A stretch of DNA of 64,000 nt from Methanothrix harundinacea. GTDB taxonomy: Archaea; Halobacteriota; Methanosarcinia; Methanotrichales; Methanotrichaceae. Of the stretch, positions 25,172 through 32,786 are shown one piece after another (the first letter of the stretch is position 1; the number at the start of each line of letters is the position of its first letter). The notes below the pieces were generated by a model. That model saw only the letters and a program-made list of their open reading frames with translations. It was not told the DNA's origin and made no database searches. The stretch spans positions 1 through 64,000 of the forward strand of contig DAXT01000018.1 in assembly GCA_002506535.1 (NCBI GenBank), written 5' to 3'. The position numbers and the translations under genes were made by a program.

Positions 25172-25366
25172 TGTACCGGGGAGATCGAGGTGAGCGATCT
25201 CACACGCTCTGATCCAAAGGATTATATCCATCTCGATAGAAAATAGACTATCGTATTATAGGATATGTTTTGAGCGGAATCGAACTCTGACCACCCCTCT
25301 GGCTTCTCCTCGTCAGGCCCGGTCTTGCACGAGGGGGGCTGTATCATTGTTTTGGAGGTGAGATGG

Positions 25367-25528
25367 ATGTCGAAGAGATATACCTGCACAGTCTGCGGAT
25401 ACGTCTACGATCCGCAGAAGGGCGACCCCGATTCTGGAGTTGCTCCAGGTACCGCTTTTGAAGATCTCCCCGGGGACTGGACGTGCCCGGAGTGCGGGGC
25501 TCCGACGGACGCCTTCGAGGCGGCCTGA
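25367..25528 (+). CDS. Rubredoxin
   Basis: The 53-residue protein is a classic rubredoxin: YTCTVCGYVYDPQKGD near the start and TCPECGAPTDAF near the end, giving the two C-x2-C pairs that hold one iron. It carries single electrons in the cytoplasm, often to oxygen- or peroxide-reducing enzymes. GGAGGTGA lies just before the ATG at 25367; an upstream in-frame start at 25325 is poorer. The ferritin gene begins 14 bases after its stop, so the pair is likely one operon for iron and oxidative stress. Confidence 0.95.
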   Translation: MSKRYTCTVCGYVYDPQKGDPDSGVAPGTAFEDLPGDWTCPECGAPTDAFEAA

Positions 25529-25542
25529 GAGGAGATGAGATC

Positions 25543-26073
25543 ATGGCACCGATAGGCGAGAGGATGACGGAGGCTCTCAATGAGCAGGCGAAGTGGGAGC
25601 TATTCTCCTCATACCTCTATCTGGCGATGTCAGCCTACTTCTCGGCGACGAAGCTTCCCGGCTTCGCCACCTGGATGAGGGTCCAGGCCCAGGAGGAGCT
25701 GATGCACGGGATGAAGATATTCGACTACGTCATCGAGAGGGGGGGCAGAGCCGAGCTTCTGGCGATAGATAAGCCCCAGTTTGAGTGGGGGTCGCCCCTG
25801 GAGGTGGCTGAGGCGGTCTACAGCCACGAGAAGAAGGTGACGGGGCTGATCAACGGCCTTGTGGACCTGGCCGCCAAGGAGGGGGATCACGCCACCCTCA
25901 ACATGCTCCAGTGGTTCGTCTCCGAGCAGGTGGAAGAGGAGGCGAACGCCAGCGAGATCGTCGAGAAGCTGAAGATGGTCAGCGGAGATAAGGGGATCGG
26001 GGTCCTTTACATGCTCGACCGGGACCTCGGCGGAAGGCCGCCGAAGCTCGCCCCCGTCGCCGCCGCCAAGTGA
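25543..26073 (+). CDS. Ferritin
   Basis: The 176-residue four-helix protein matches bacterial-type non-haem ferritin (FtnA). It begins MTEALNEQAKWELFSSYLYLAMSAYF (split motif), includes the ferroxidase ligands in the E-x-x-S-S-Y-L and QAQEELMHGMKIFDY segments, WFVSEQVEEE later, and a short tail ending in Ala/Lys. It stores iron as ferric mineral and limits radical chemistry. It lies directly after rubredoxin. The start at 25543 follows GAGGAGATGAG. Just beyond the stop lies a GGAGGAG/CTCCTCC hairpin at 26163-26180 that may mark the transcript end. Confidence 0.95.
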   Translation: MAPIGERMTEALNEQAKWELFSSYLYLAMSAYFSATKLPGFATWMRVQAQEELMHGMKIFDYVIERGGRAELLAIDKPQFEWGSPLEVAEAVYSHEKKVTGLINGLVDLAAKEGDHATLNMLQWFVSEQVEEEANASEIVEKLKMVSGDKGIGVLYMLDRDLGGRPPKLAPVAAAK

Positions 26074-26343
26074 AGGCCATCCCGGAGGATCATCGCGGGC
26101 CGACCTCTGGCGGCCCCTTCACCGCGAGGCCGTCTACTCACCTTCCGCCCCCCAGGCCCCCAGGAGGAGTCTCCTCCTCCGAGATGAGGGAGGGGCGGCG
26201 GATGTCGAAGAGATGTGACCCTCCCGAATGATCCTTTCGGGATGAGCAGATAACCCCGCCCTTGATGGGCGTTTGAAGAGCCTTGCAGAAAGCTTGGAGT
26301 CGTCGTTGAATTATAGCTAAAGATGGAACTGGTGGTGATTTTC

Positions 26344-27294
26344 TTGAAGAGATCTGAAGATGTCAAGCTCGGCATCCTGGGCCTGGGAAAGATGGGCGGA
26401 AACCTCGCGCTCCTGGCCAAAGAGAAGGGGATGGCGGTGGTGGGCAAGTCGAGGTCCGCAAAGCCCCATCTCGAGAGGAAGGGGGTGAAGGTGGTGGACG
26501 GATACGGACCCTTCGTCGACTTCCTCGACGTCCCGAGGGTGATCTACCTCTCCCTCCCGGCGGGGCCGACGGTGGACAAGGTCCTGGAGGAACTCGTCCC
26601 AAAACTCGACCCCGGCGACGTTATAATCGACGGAGGAAACTCCTTCTACCTCGACTCCGTCCGAAGGGAGGAGGACCTATCCGACCTGGGGGTATTCTTC
26701 CTCGACTGCGGGACTAGCGGCGGGGTCGAGGGAGCCAGGAAGGGGGCCTGCTTCATGGTCGGCGGAAAGAAGGAGGGGTTCAAGGTGGCTGAGCCGATAT
26801 TAAAGGCCCTGGCCGCCGACGGCGGATGCCTCTACACCGGCGAGCCCGGATCCGGCCACTTCGTCAAGCTCGTACACGACGGCGTCGAGGCGGCGATGAT
26901 CCAGGCGATCGGCGAGGGGGTCGCCCTCCTTCGGGGGAGCGACTTCCACCTGGAGATCGACAGGGTCTTCAAGAACTGGGCCTGCGGCTCCGACGTCAGA
27001 GGATGGCTGGTGGATATGCTTGCGGCGTCCGCCGCAGAGCAGAGGTTCTCGGACCTGCCGACCCACGTCGAGGACGCCGGGGAGGTGAACTGGCTCGTCC
27101 ACGACGCCATCGAGAAGGAGATCCCCATCCCCGTCATCTCCATCGCGGCGATGGAGCTCTTCAGATCGAGGGATAAGAGCTCTGACGCCAGCCGGTCGGT
27201 GGCGATGGTGAGGAACAGGTGCTTCGGCTTCCCCCTCGGAAAAGACGACAAGATCGCCAAGGAGAGGAGGGCGAGCAGGACGGAGAAGATCTGA
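26344..27294 (+). CDS. gnd: 6-Phosphogluconate dehydrogenase, short NAD-type
   Basis: The protein of about 316 residues starts KLGILGLGKMGGNLALL, a Rossmann dinucleotide fold without the NADP-selective arginine pattern of long enzymes. It continues with VIDGGNSFYLDSVRR, DCGTSGGVEGAR and HFVKLVHDGVEAAMIQ, the substrate and catalytic lysine region; the usual Asn after the His is Asp here. It oxidatively decarboxylates 6-phosphogluconate to ribulose 5-phosphate. GGTGGTGA precedes a TTG at 26344; an in-frame ATG at 26323 is the alternative. No glucose-6-phosphate dehydrogenase gene is nearby. A hairpin terminator follows. Confidence 0.88.
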   Translation: MKRSEDVKLGILGLGKMGGNLALLAKEKGMAVVGKSRSAKPHLERKGVKVVDGYGPFVDFLDVPRVIYLSLPAGPTVDKVLEELVPKLDPGDVIIDGGNSFYLDSVRREEDLSDLGVFFLDCGTSGGVEGARKGACFMVGGKKEGFKVAEPILKALAADGGCLYTGEPGSGHFVKLVHDGVEAAMIQAIGEGVALLRGSDFHLEIDRVFKNWACGSDVRGWLVDMLAASAAEQRFSDLPTHVEDAGEVNWLVHDAIEKEIPIPVISIAAMELFRSRDKSSDASRSVAMVRNRCFGFPLGKDDKIAKERRASRTEKI

Positions 27295-27316
27295 AGACCA
27301 GATCCATGGAGTTGAA

Positions 27317-27339
27317 GGGCGGGCCCGAATCGCCCGCCC
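27317..27339. terminator. Hairpin between the gnd and SAP-like genes
   Basis: GGGCGGGC (27317-27324) and GCCCGCCC (27332-27339) form a perfect 8-base stem with a 7-base loop. CTGCCTTTTCTT follows on the plus strand. It lies between two convergent stops (27294 and 27378), so it can serve both. Confidence 0.7.
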
Positions 27340-27377
27340 CTGCCTTTTCTTAAGCCGATCTCAAGATCAGTAAAAAT

Positions 27378-27533
27378 TTAAGACCCGCCGCCCTCCAGCT
27401 CCGCGATCGCCTCCGGCGGGAGGGCCCGGACGACGTCTATCTTCTTTGCGCAGTGGGTCTTGACGCCGTACTTCTTGGCTATCGGCCTCAGATCCTTCAT
27501 CGAGTACTTCTCGGCTATCTCCTCGGCTTGCAT
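27378..27533 (-). CDS. Tiny SAP/Rho-N-like domain protein (51 residues)
   Basis: The frame reads MQAEEIAEKYSMKDLRPI and then AKKYGVKTHCAKKIDVVRAL, followed by an acidic-glycine tail. The pattern S-x-K-D-L-R-x-I-A-K-x-Y-G-V-K-x-x-x-x-K-x-x-x-V-x-A-L resembles SAP or Rho-N helix-extended-helix domains, which bind nucleic acids. A TATA-like GTTTAAATATCC at about 27554-27565 is placed about 25-30 bases before the ATG, so the message may be leaderless. A longer frame on the same strand (27367-27609) is Arg/Pro-rich and less protein-like; I prefer this one. Confidence 0.6.
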   Translation of the reverse strand: MQAEEIAEKYSMKDLRPIAKKYGVKTHCAKKIDVVRALPPEAIAELEGGGS

Positions 27534-27553
27534 GAGCAGTCATTTTGCCCGGA

Positions 27554-27565
27554 GGATATTTAAAC
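27554..27565 (-). promoter_or_regulatory. TATA box for the SAP-like gene
   Basis: Minus-strand GTTTAAATATCC lies 21-32 bases before the ATG at 27533, the spacing of an archaeal TATA box for a leaderless or nearly leaderless transcript. Confidence 0.5.
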
Positions 27566-27651
27566 ATTCTTTCGGGGAAAAAGATCAATAAAGAGATCCA
27601 GATCGACATCTTGATATGGGTTCTATCAGTAAATAATGCTGGGTGTTTACA

Positions 27652-28809
27652 ATGAAGCTATTACCATTAATTCTCTTGACCGCCCTTCTACTCTCCGGGT
27701 GCGTGGAGAGGGAGGGCCCCGGCCCCGAGGCGGTGCCGGAGGCAGTGGAGGTGGCAGAACTCCCGGCGGAGCCGGGGGTATGGAACCCCGACGGGGTCAT
27801 CGCCGAAGGCGAGTACTCCGGATACGCCCTCCTCATAGGCCCCGAGGGGCTCGGCTATCCTGGGGGCGACCTGGAGGTCTTCTGGAGGACCGACGACGAC
27901 CACCTCTACATGGCCCTCCGGGGAGAGACGACGGGCTGGATGGCGATAGGCTTTGACCCCAGGGAGTGGAAGAAAGGAGCTGACGTCGTCATCGGTCGCG
28001 TCGACGGGAAGGAGGCGGTCGTCGAGGACCAGTACATCATCGACTTCTTCGGCCCCCACTTTCCTGATGTGGAGCTCGGCGGGACCGACGACATCCTAGA
28101 GTCTGGCGGCCTGGAGAAGGACGGCGCGACGGTGATAGAGTTCAAGAGGAGGCTAAAGACCGGCGACGACTTCGACAGGGCGATAACCCCCGGCGAGGAC
28201 CTTTCTATAATCTGGTCGATCTCAAGGTCGCAGGACCTAAAGGAGATCCACGACGTCGCCCGGGCCGAAGGGATCCTCCGCCTCGGTGAGGAGACGGCTG
28301 GGCCGTCCGCCACCGGACCCCTCTCCGCCATCCATCGGCAGGGGATGGCGTTCATCCTGGAGGAGGAGAGGATGGCAAGGGACCTCTATCTGGAGTTCTA
28401 TAAGACGACGAGGCTTGCGGTCTTCCTGGACGTCGCCGACTCCGAGGAGATCCACATCGCCTCGATCCTGACCCTCATGGAGAGGCGCGGCCTTCCCGCT
28501 CCGGCGGAGTCCCCCGGCGTCTACGCCGACAAAGCCCTCCAGAGGATGTACGAGGACCTCCTCGCCGCAGCCGACAGCCCCGAGGCAGCCCTCAGGGCGG
28601 CGGCCCGGGTGGAGGAGGCCTCCGTCCACGACCTCTCGACGGAGATCGAGGGAACTCTCGAGCCTGATCTGATATCGGTCTATGGAGGGCTCATGGTGGG
28701 GTCGGAGAAGCACCTTCGGACCTTCGTCAGGGTCCTGGAAGAGCGGGGGGGAGAGTACACCCCCGCGATCCTAAGCCAGGAGGAGTTTGATAGGATCCTC
28801 AGATACTGA
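27652..28809 (+). CDS. Lipoprotein with DOMON-like and DUF2202 ferritin-like domains
   Basis: The 385-residue protein starts with a lipoprotein signal (MKLLPLILLTALLLSGC, lipobox LLSGC), so it is probably anchored outside the membrane. Residues about 40-200 resemble a DOMON domain (GVWNPDGVIAEGEYSGYALL, MALRGETTGWMAIGFDP), which in relatives binds haem or sugars. Residues about 225-385 match DUF2202, a ferritin-like helical fold: MAFILEEERMARDLYLEFYK, DSEEIHIASILTLMERRGL, EEASVHDLSTEIE (each shown in part). Glutamates and histidines there could bind a di-metal site. Domain pairing suggests redox or metal work at the cell surface. The start at 27652 rather than 27643 gives the cleanest signal peptide. 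Confidence 0.8.
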   Translation: MKLLPLILLTALLLSGCVEREGPGPEAVPEAVEVAELPAEPGVWNPDGVIAEGEYSGYALLIGPEGLGYPGGDLEVFWRTDDDHLYMALRGETTGWMAIGFDPREWKKGADVVIGRVDGKEAVVEDQYIIDFFGPHFPDVELGGTDDILESGGLEKDGATVIEFKRRLKTGDDFDRAITPGEDLSIIWSISRSQDLKEIHDVARAEGILRLGEETAGPSATGPLSAIHRQGMAFILEEERMARDLYLEFYKTTRLAVFLDVADSEEIHIASILTLMERRGLPAPAESPGVYADKALQRMYEDLLAAADSPEAALRAAARVEEASVHDLSTEIEGTLEPDLISVYGGLMVGSEKHLRTFVRVLEERGGEYTPAILSQEEFDRILRY

Positions 28810-28921
28810 TAAGATCGTAAGGTAACGAGAGGATCGAAAGGTACTGGGAGTATCGTCGGATACTGATGGGGTTCAGTGGGTGGGGGCGAAGCCCGCCAAC
28901 TCCCCCAACTCCCCCACATCC

Positions 28922-29401
28922 TCAATCGCCCTCTTCTTTCTCCGGTACGGGCCAGAGGTAGCAGAGGTCGTCGGGCTCCTCCCAGCTGAAGGCAGAGTAG
29001 TGGCCTGGGTCCTTTCGAAGGAGGTTCGACCGGTGGGAGGCGTGGAACTCCTCGGAACCAAACCATGAGGGAAGGAAGCCCTCCTCCCTGGATTCGTACC
29101 TCCGCCACAGCTCCGGGAGCTCCGCGCCCCCCATCTCCCGGTTGGCGGCGAGGATCTTCTCCCGGCAAGTATCCCGATAACCCCTTCTCGTCCACTCCTC
29201 GCAGATGACGACGCCGTAGAGGGCCAGTGCTTCAGGGTTCTTCGACCACATCTTCCATATCGGGTGATTCTTCCACCGGCTTTTGCCGTCCCGGCAGATC
29301 CGGAGGAGGACGAGGGCCTCCGACCTCTGCTTTCCGAGCCGCTGCCTGTCCAGCGCCTCGGCGGACCTCTTGAAGTCGGGGTAAGGGAGAAAGGTCTGCA
29401 T
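28922..29401 (-). CDS. Pyrimidine-dimer glycosylase-like protein (MSMEG_6728 type)
   Basis: A 159-residue protein that begins MQTFLPYPDFKRSAEALD and continues RLGKQRSEALVLLR, then WKNHPIWKMW and YGVVICEEWTRRGYRDT. These are the marks of a family grouped with T4 endonuclease V-like pyrimidine dimer glycosylases (PF03013), though activity has not been shown for most members. The C-terminal part has FHASHRSNLLRKDP and a YLWPVP end, also typical. The start at 29401 follows GAGGTTCG. It lies 17 bases after the methyltransferase gene on the same strand, so both are probably co-transcribed. Confidence 0.75.
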   Translation of the reverse strand: MQTFLPYPDFKRSAEALDRQRLGKQRSEALVLLRICRDGKSRWKNHPIWKMWSKNPEALALYGVVICEEWTRRGYRDTCREKILAANREMGGAELPELWRRYESREEGFLPSWFGSEEFHASHRSNLLRKDPGHYSAFSWEEPDDLCYLWPVPEKEEGD

Positions 29402-29418
29402 AATTCGAACCTCGCCTT

Positions 29419-30141
29419 TCAGCGGATTGGTGGCCTTTTTCCCGCCATCAGGGCTATGCATAAATACTGCCAGAGGAGGTGGACCCGCTCGAAACCCGCC
29501 TCCCTCCACCAGTCTGCTTTCTGGCTCTTGCTGGCGTAGTGGTGGACCTCCTCCTCCGACCTGAGCTTCGATATAAAATCCGAGAGGTCCGGCTCGCCGA
29601 TGAGAGATCTCCTCTCGTCCATCATCTCCTCAAACCAGCTGAGCATATCCGACTCCTCCTCGGCATACCCCTCGACGGCGAGGAGCCACCCCCCGGGGCT
29701 GAGGAGATCAAAGCAGCTCGGGAGGACCGCTCTGTAGCTATCGTAGTCCAGATGCTCCATAACGAGGGTCGAGACGACGGCGTCAAAGCCGCTCGCGGCG
29801 AGCCCCTCATCCCAGCCGTTGGAGGCGAGGTCTGCCACCTTCGAGCCCAGGAACGAGGAGGGCGAGATCGATCTGACCTTCGCCTCCGCCGCCGCCACCA
29901 TGGAGGCGGAGCCGTCGAGGAGGAAGATCCTGGCGCCGGGGGAGGTCCTCAGGATGGCGGCGGAGGCGTTCCCGGTGCCGCACCCCAGGTCCAGGACCCG
30001 GGGCCTTTTTCCCAGGAGCCGGTCGACGATCAAAGCCGTCGTCTCTAAAGCCGTATCGTACTCGGGGACGACCGCCCTCTGGTAGAGGTCGTAGGCGTCG
30101 GCTTGGCGGTCGTAGCATCTGATGGTGGAATCCTTGGACAT
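29419..30141 (-). CDS. Class I SAM-dependent methyltransferase
   Basis: The 240-residue protein has the usual Rossmann methyltransferase order: VLDLGCGTGNASAAI (motif I, about residue 50), LLDGSASMV (motif II, acidic end of strand 2), FDAVVSTLVMEHLDY (motif IV), and LLSPGGWLLAVE (motif VI). An N-terminal YDRQADAYDLYQR region is typical of small-molecule or cofactor methyltransferases of the UbiE/Methyltransf_25 type. The substrate cannot be told. The ATG at 30141 has GAGGTG seven bases upstream, better than the ATG at 30156. A repair-type gene follows on the same strand. Confidence 0.85.
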   Translation of the reverse strand: MSKDSTIRCYDRQADAYDLYQRAVVPEYDTALETTALIVDRLLGKRPRVLDLGCGTGNASAAILRTSPGARIFLLDGSASMVAAAEAKVRSISPSSFLGSKVADLASNGWDEGLAASGFDAVVSTLVMEHLDYDSYRAVLPSCFDLLSPGGWLLAVEGYAEEESDMLSWFEEMMDERRSLIGEPDLSDFISKLRSEEEVHHYASKSQKADWWREAGFERVHLLWQYLCIALMAGKRPPIR

Positions 30142-30159
30142 CTCTTGGCACCTCATCGA

Positions 30160-30345
30160 TTCGAGATCTTATACAGGATATCTTCTGTCCGTTTTATTCC
30201 TTCAATCCCAAATAGCATATTCGGTCTCTATTCTGTTATTTCATATATATACTTATATTATATATACTTGCATTATTTAATATCCATGAATTCTGAAGAG
30301 ACCGATTTCGGCGGAGCCGGTCCCTTTGTTATTTATATTATTATC
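30160..30345. promoter_or_regulatory. Very AT-rich divergent intergenic region with TATA boxes
   Basis: The spacer between the divergent methyltransferase and mntA genes has runs such as TCATATATATACTTATATTA (30241-30260). The likely plus-strand TATA is TTATTTATATTATT at about 30331-30344, about 30 bases before the mntA ATG at 30376. Confidence 0.5.
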
Positions 30346-30375
30346 TCCAATCCACAGATACGATTGAGGACTAAT

Positions 30376-30693
30376 ATGACCCGGTCAAGCGGTGAAGAAG
30401 AGTTGTCTATTGACGAGATACTTTACATCCTCAGGGAGAATAAGCCGGCGCTTGCCGAGCGCTACAAGGTGAAGTCCCTTGGAGTCTTCGGCTCCCGGGT
30501 TAGAGGAGAGGCTCGAAAAGATAGCGACGTCGACATCCTGGTGGAGTTTGCGCAAACTCCAGACCTCTTCAAGTTCATGGACCTGGAGGAGGAGCTGGTT
30601 CTCCTTCTCAGACGCCAGGTGGACCTGGTGACGAAGCGCGCCCTGAAAGGGAACATAGGCAGAAGGATCCTGGGGGAGGTCGTGGAGGTTTGA
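30376..30693 (+). CDS. mntA: MntA-type nucleotidyltransferase antitoxin
   Basis: The 105-residue minimal nucleotidyltransferase has GSRVRGEARKDSDVD, the GSx10DxD signature that binds Mg-ATP, and LRRQVDLVTKRAL near the end. In the characterised MntA/HepT pair the antitoxin adds AMP to a tyrosine of the toxin and silences it. The ATG at 30376 is chosen because a TATA-like element sits about 30 bases before it, which implies a leaderless message; upstream in-frame codons cross the promoter. The stop overlaps the hepT start. Confidence 0.9.
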   Translation: MTRSSGEEELSIDEILYILRENKPALAERYKVKSLGVFGSRVRGEARKDSDVDILVEFAQTPDLFKFMDLEEELVLLLRRQVDLVTKRALKGNIGRRILGEVVEV

Positions 30694-31064
30694 AGGAAGA
30701 AAGAGACCATCTCGATCGACTCCAGGATATCCTCTACATGATCGATAAGGTCGAGGAGTTCACTTCAGGCCTTTCCCTGGAGGAGTTTGAGGAGAATGAG
30801 ATGGCGCACTTCGCGGTGATCCGAGCGATCGAGGTGATGGGTGAGGCTGCAAAGCAAATTCCAGCAGAGGTTAAAAAGAAGTATCCAGAAGTTCCCTGGA
30901 TCAAGATGGCCGGGATGAGGGACAAAATGATCCATGGATACTTCGGAGTAGACATTCAGATCGTCTGGGAGACTGCAACCCGCTCGATCCCCATGCTAAG
31001 GCCCAGGATTTCAGAGATTTTGATAGGCGAGCTCGAATCTTTGAAGGATGCCGAAAATTATTGA
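30690..31064 (+). CDS. hepT: HepT-like ribonuclease toxin
   Basis: The 124-residue helical HEPN protein has RDKMIHGYF, matching the R-x4-6-H ribonuclease motif and the H-x-Y tyrosine that MntA modifies. Upstream are EEFEENEMAHFAVIRAIEVMGEAAKQIP (split here) as in this family. It starts at a TTG (30690) that overlaps the mntA stop (TTGA), so toxin and antitoxin are coupled. In relatives the toxin cleaves RNA and is checked by AMPylation. The pair is a plausible defence or stress module. Confidence 0.9.
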   Translation: MKEERDHLDRLQDILYMIDKVEEFTSGLSLEEFEENEMAHFAVIRAIEVMGEAAKQIPAEVKKKYPEVPWIKMAGMRDKMIHGYFGVDIQIVWETATRSIPMLRPRISEILIGELESLKDAENY

Positions 31065-31452
31065 AGAAACTATGCACTTGGCTGAATTGATACTCTTATC
31101 TGAGGATGGCCGCCCTCTTGACGTCGCAGCATTTCAAGATATCCCTTTCTGGAATGTACCGACTTCCGCGAGTGTCAGAAGGCGAATCGTCCAGATCGAT
31201 ACGCTCCCTGGGCTGGGTTGATGCCCATCCTTTGGCCGTCTTCAGTTCGACATCCATCGCCGTCTATTCTTCGAGACCGGTCCTTTCTAAGAGCCTCAAT
31301 GGACCGAAACCCTTATATTCGACAAATGCCGTATTGAGATACGGCATGTAACGTGCCATTTCCCCCCTCCTTTAACCTCTATTTTTTCCTCCTTCCTCCT
31401 CACGAAGCCTCTTCGTCTCATTTAAATAAGACCAGATCCCCCTCTTCAGCGT
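31065..31452. other. Intergenic region with a 9-bp perfect hairpin and promoter
   Basis: No gene is firmly supported. A 49-codon plus-strand frame (31072-31221, beginning ATGCACTTGGCTG) and a 54-codon minus-strand frame over the same bases both look protein-like but have no ribosome site or family match. A perfect hairpin, ATGCCGTAT/ATACGGCAT with loop TGAG, lies at 31326-31347. A TATA-like ATTTAAATAAG at about 31420-31430 precedes the MoxR-type gene. Confidence 0.5.
31326..31347. promoter_or_regulatory. 9-bp perfect inverted repeat upstream of the MoxR-type operon
   Basis: ATGCCGTAT and ATACGGCAT are exact reverse complements with a 4-base loop. It lies about 75 bases before the TATA box of the next operon and 260 bases after hepT. 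It may be a dimeric operator or a short terminator; there is no adjacent T-run. Confidence 0.45.
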
Positions 31453-32772
31453 ATGAACGCCCCTCTCCGGAAGATCGAAGACCTGGCAAGCGCCCTCCAG
31501 GAGCTCCGCCTCCACGTCGGAGCCGCGGACCTGCGGGTGGGGGACCGAAAGGTGAACAGCCAGCTCTACATCTCCCTCGCCAATTCATGTCTGCGCAACC
31601 GGGCGGCGCTCCTCTACGGCGGGATGGGGGCGAACAAGACGACCCTGGTCAACCTCCTGGGGTCGGCCTTCACCGGCCTCTCCTTCGACGAGGTCGAGAA
31701 CCTGATGGTTACGGGCCACCCGGAGCAGACGGAGGAGAAGATCGTTGGGTTCATCGACCCCCGGCAGTGGTCCTGCCCCTCAGATCTGCCGCCGGGACGG
31801 CCCGGATCTTCCTCTTCCTCTTCCTCCTCTTCCTCCCCTGCACCTCTCCAGATCCTCTGGACGCCTTGGGCAAGGTCGAGGTGGAAGGTGATAAACGAGA
31901 TCAACCGCTTCCCCTCAGGAAAGCAGAACCTCTTTTTGGAGCTCCTAGCGAAGAGGAAGGTCGGCTACGCCGGAGAGACCCTGGTCCTCGGGGACACCTG
32001 CTACTTCGCCACCATGAACCCCGACTTCAGCTCCACATACCCCCTCGACGAGGCGCTCCTCGACAGGATATCCATCGCCGTACCCGCCGTCCAGCCCGAC
32101 TTCCTCGCCGGCCTCGCCCTGGCGGAGAGGGAAGAAGAGGTCTCTATTCTAGCCTCCTCCCTCCCCCGTTTCTCGGCGGAGGAGTTCGACGCCCTCCCCC
32201 GCCTCGTCGCCTCCGTCCCCCTGGATAGCCGGGTGGAGCTCTCGATAATCTCCCTGCTGCGGGACTTCACCCTCTGCGAGAGGGCTCCTGCCTTCGACAA
32301 GACCCAGCTCTCCGGCGGGTCTAAGCCGAGCCGGGGGCTCTGCGCCGGATGCCACTACTTCAACAACCCCGAGGTATGCTGCTGGCAGATCGACGAGGGG
32401 CTATCCGACAGGGTGAGGCAGGACCTGCGCTCCTACACCAGGGCGGTGGCCCTCCTCCTCGGGCAGGAAGGCGAGGGGATGATCGAGGTTCTTAGGGCGA
32501 TCGCCCCCTACGTCATATGGCACAGGGCATCTCCCAACAGGACGGTACTCGACCGCCCCCCCTACTACGGGGCTAGAAGGCTGCAGTTCGTCAGGGACCT
32601 CGTCGAGAAGTCGATCAACAGGACCCTCAACGAGCGGGGGGCGATGAACATGATCTTCGCCCGGGCCGTCGACGGCGACATCTCCCCGCAGGAGGCGATG
32701 GAGGAGCTCTCCGGCTACGACGACCCGATAGCCGCCCTCGACTACGTCAAAGCCCTGGAGAGGATGGTCTGA
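31453..32772 (+). CDS. MoxR-family AAA+ ATPase
   Basis: The 439-residue ATPase has Walker A GGMGANKTTL (about residue 57; the usual second Gly is Asn), a VINEINRFPSGKQNLFLELL region (MoxR Walker B type; Asn where Asp-Glu is usual, about 150), FATMNPDFSSTYPL (sensor 1) and LDRISIAVP. These place it near MoxR/magnesium-chelatase subunit I ATPases, which remodel or metallate targets with a VWA partner. Between Walker A and B lies a low-complexity insert with ten serines, encoded by a 33-base pyrimidine tract. A C-terminal part has a C-x2-C-x(8)-C-C cluster (about 298-310). A TATA box 25-30 bases upstream suggests a leaderless message. Confidence 0.85.
   Translation: MNAPLRKIEDLASALQELRLHVGAADLRVGDRKVNSQLYISLANSCLRNRAALLYGGMGANKTTLVNLLGSAFTGLSFDEVENLMVTGHPEQTEEKIVGFIDPRQWSCPSDLPPGRPGSSSSSSSSSSPAPLQILWTPWARSRWKVINEINRFPSGKQNLFLELLAKRKVGYAGETLVLGDTCYFATMNPDFSSTYPLDEALLDRISIAVPAVQPDFLAGLALAEREEEVSILASSLPRFSAEEFDALPRLVASVPLDSRVELSIISLLRDFTLCERAPAFDKTQLSGGSKPSRGLCAGCHYFNNPEVCCWQIDEGLSDRVRQDLRSYTRAVALLLGQEGEGMIEVLRAIAPYVIWHRASPNRTVLDRPPYYGARRLQFVRDLVEKSINRTLNERGAMNMIFARAVDGDISPQEAMEELSGYDDPIAALDYVKALERMV
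31807..31839 (+). repeat. 33-base homopyrimidine tract coding poly-serine
   Basis: An uninterrupted run of C and T (TCTTCCTCTTCC-type) lies inside the MoxR-type gene and codes for a serine run. The other strand is all purine. Such a tract can slip in replication and may form triplex DNA. Confidence 0.8.
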
Positions 32773-32786
32773 AGCTCTCGGGGTTC

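Noticed and set aside
27367..27609. 80-residue minus-strand frame overlapping the SAP-like gene
   Set aside because: Rich in Arg/Pro/Gly and spans the TATA box; the 51-residue frame has the better start and motif.
31072..31221. 49-codon plus-strand frame between hepT and the MoxR-type gene, and a 54-codon minus-strand frame over it
   Set aside because: Both look protein-like but compete for the same bases and lack ribosome sites or family matches, so neither is called.
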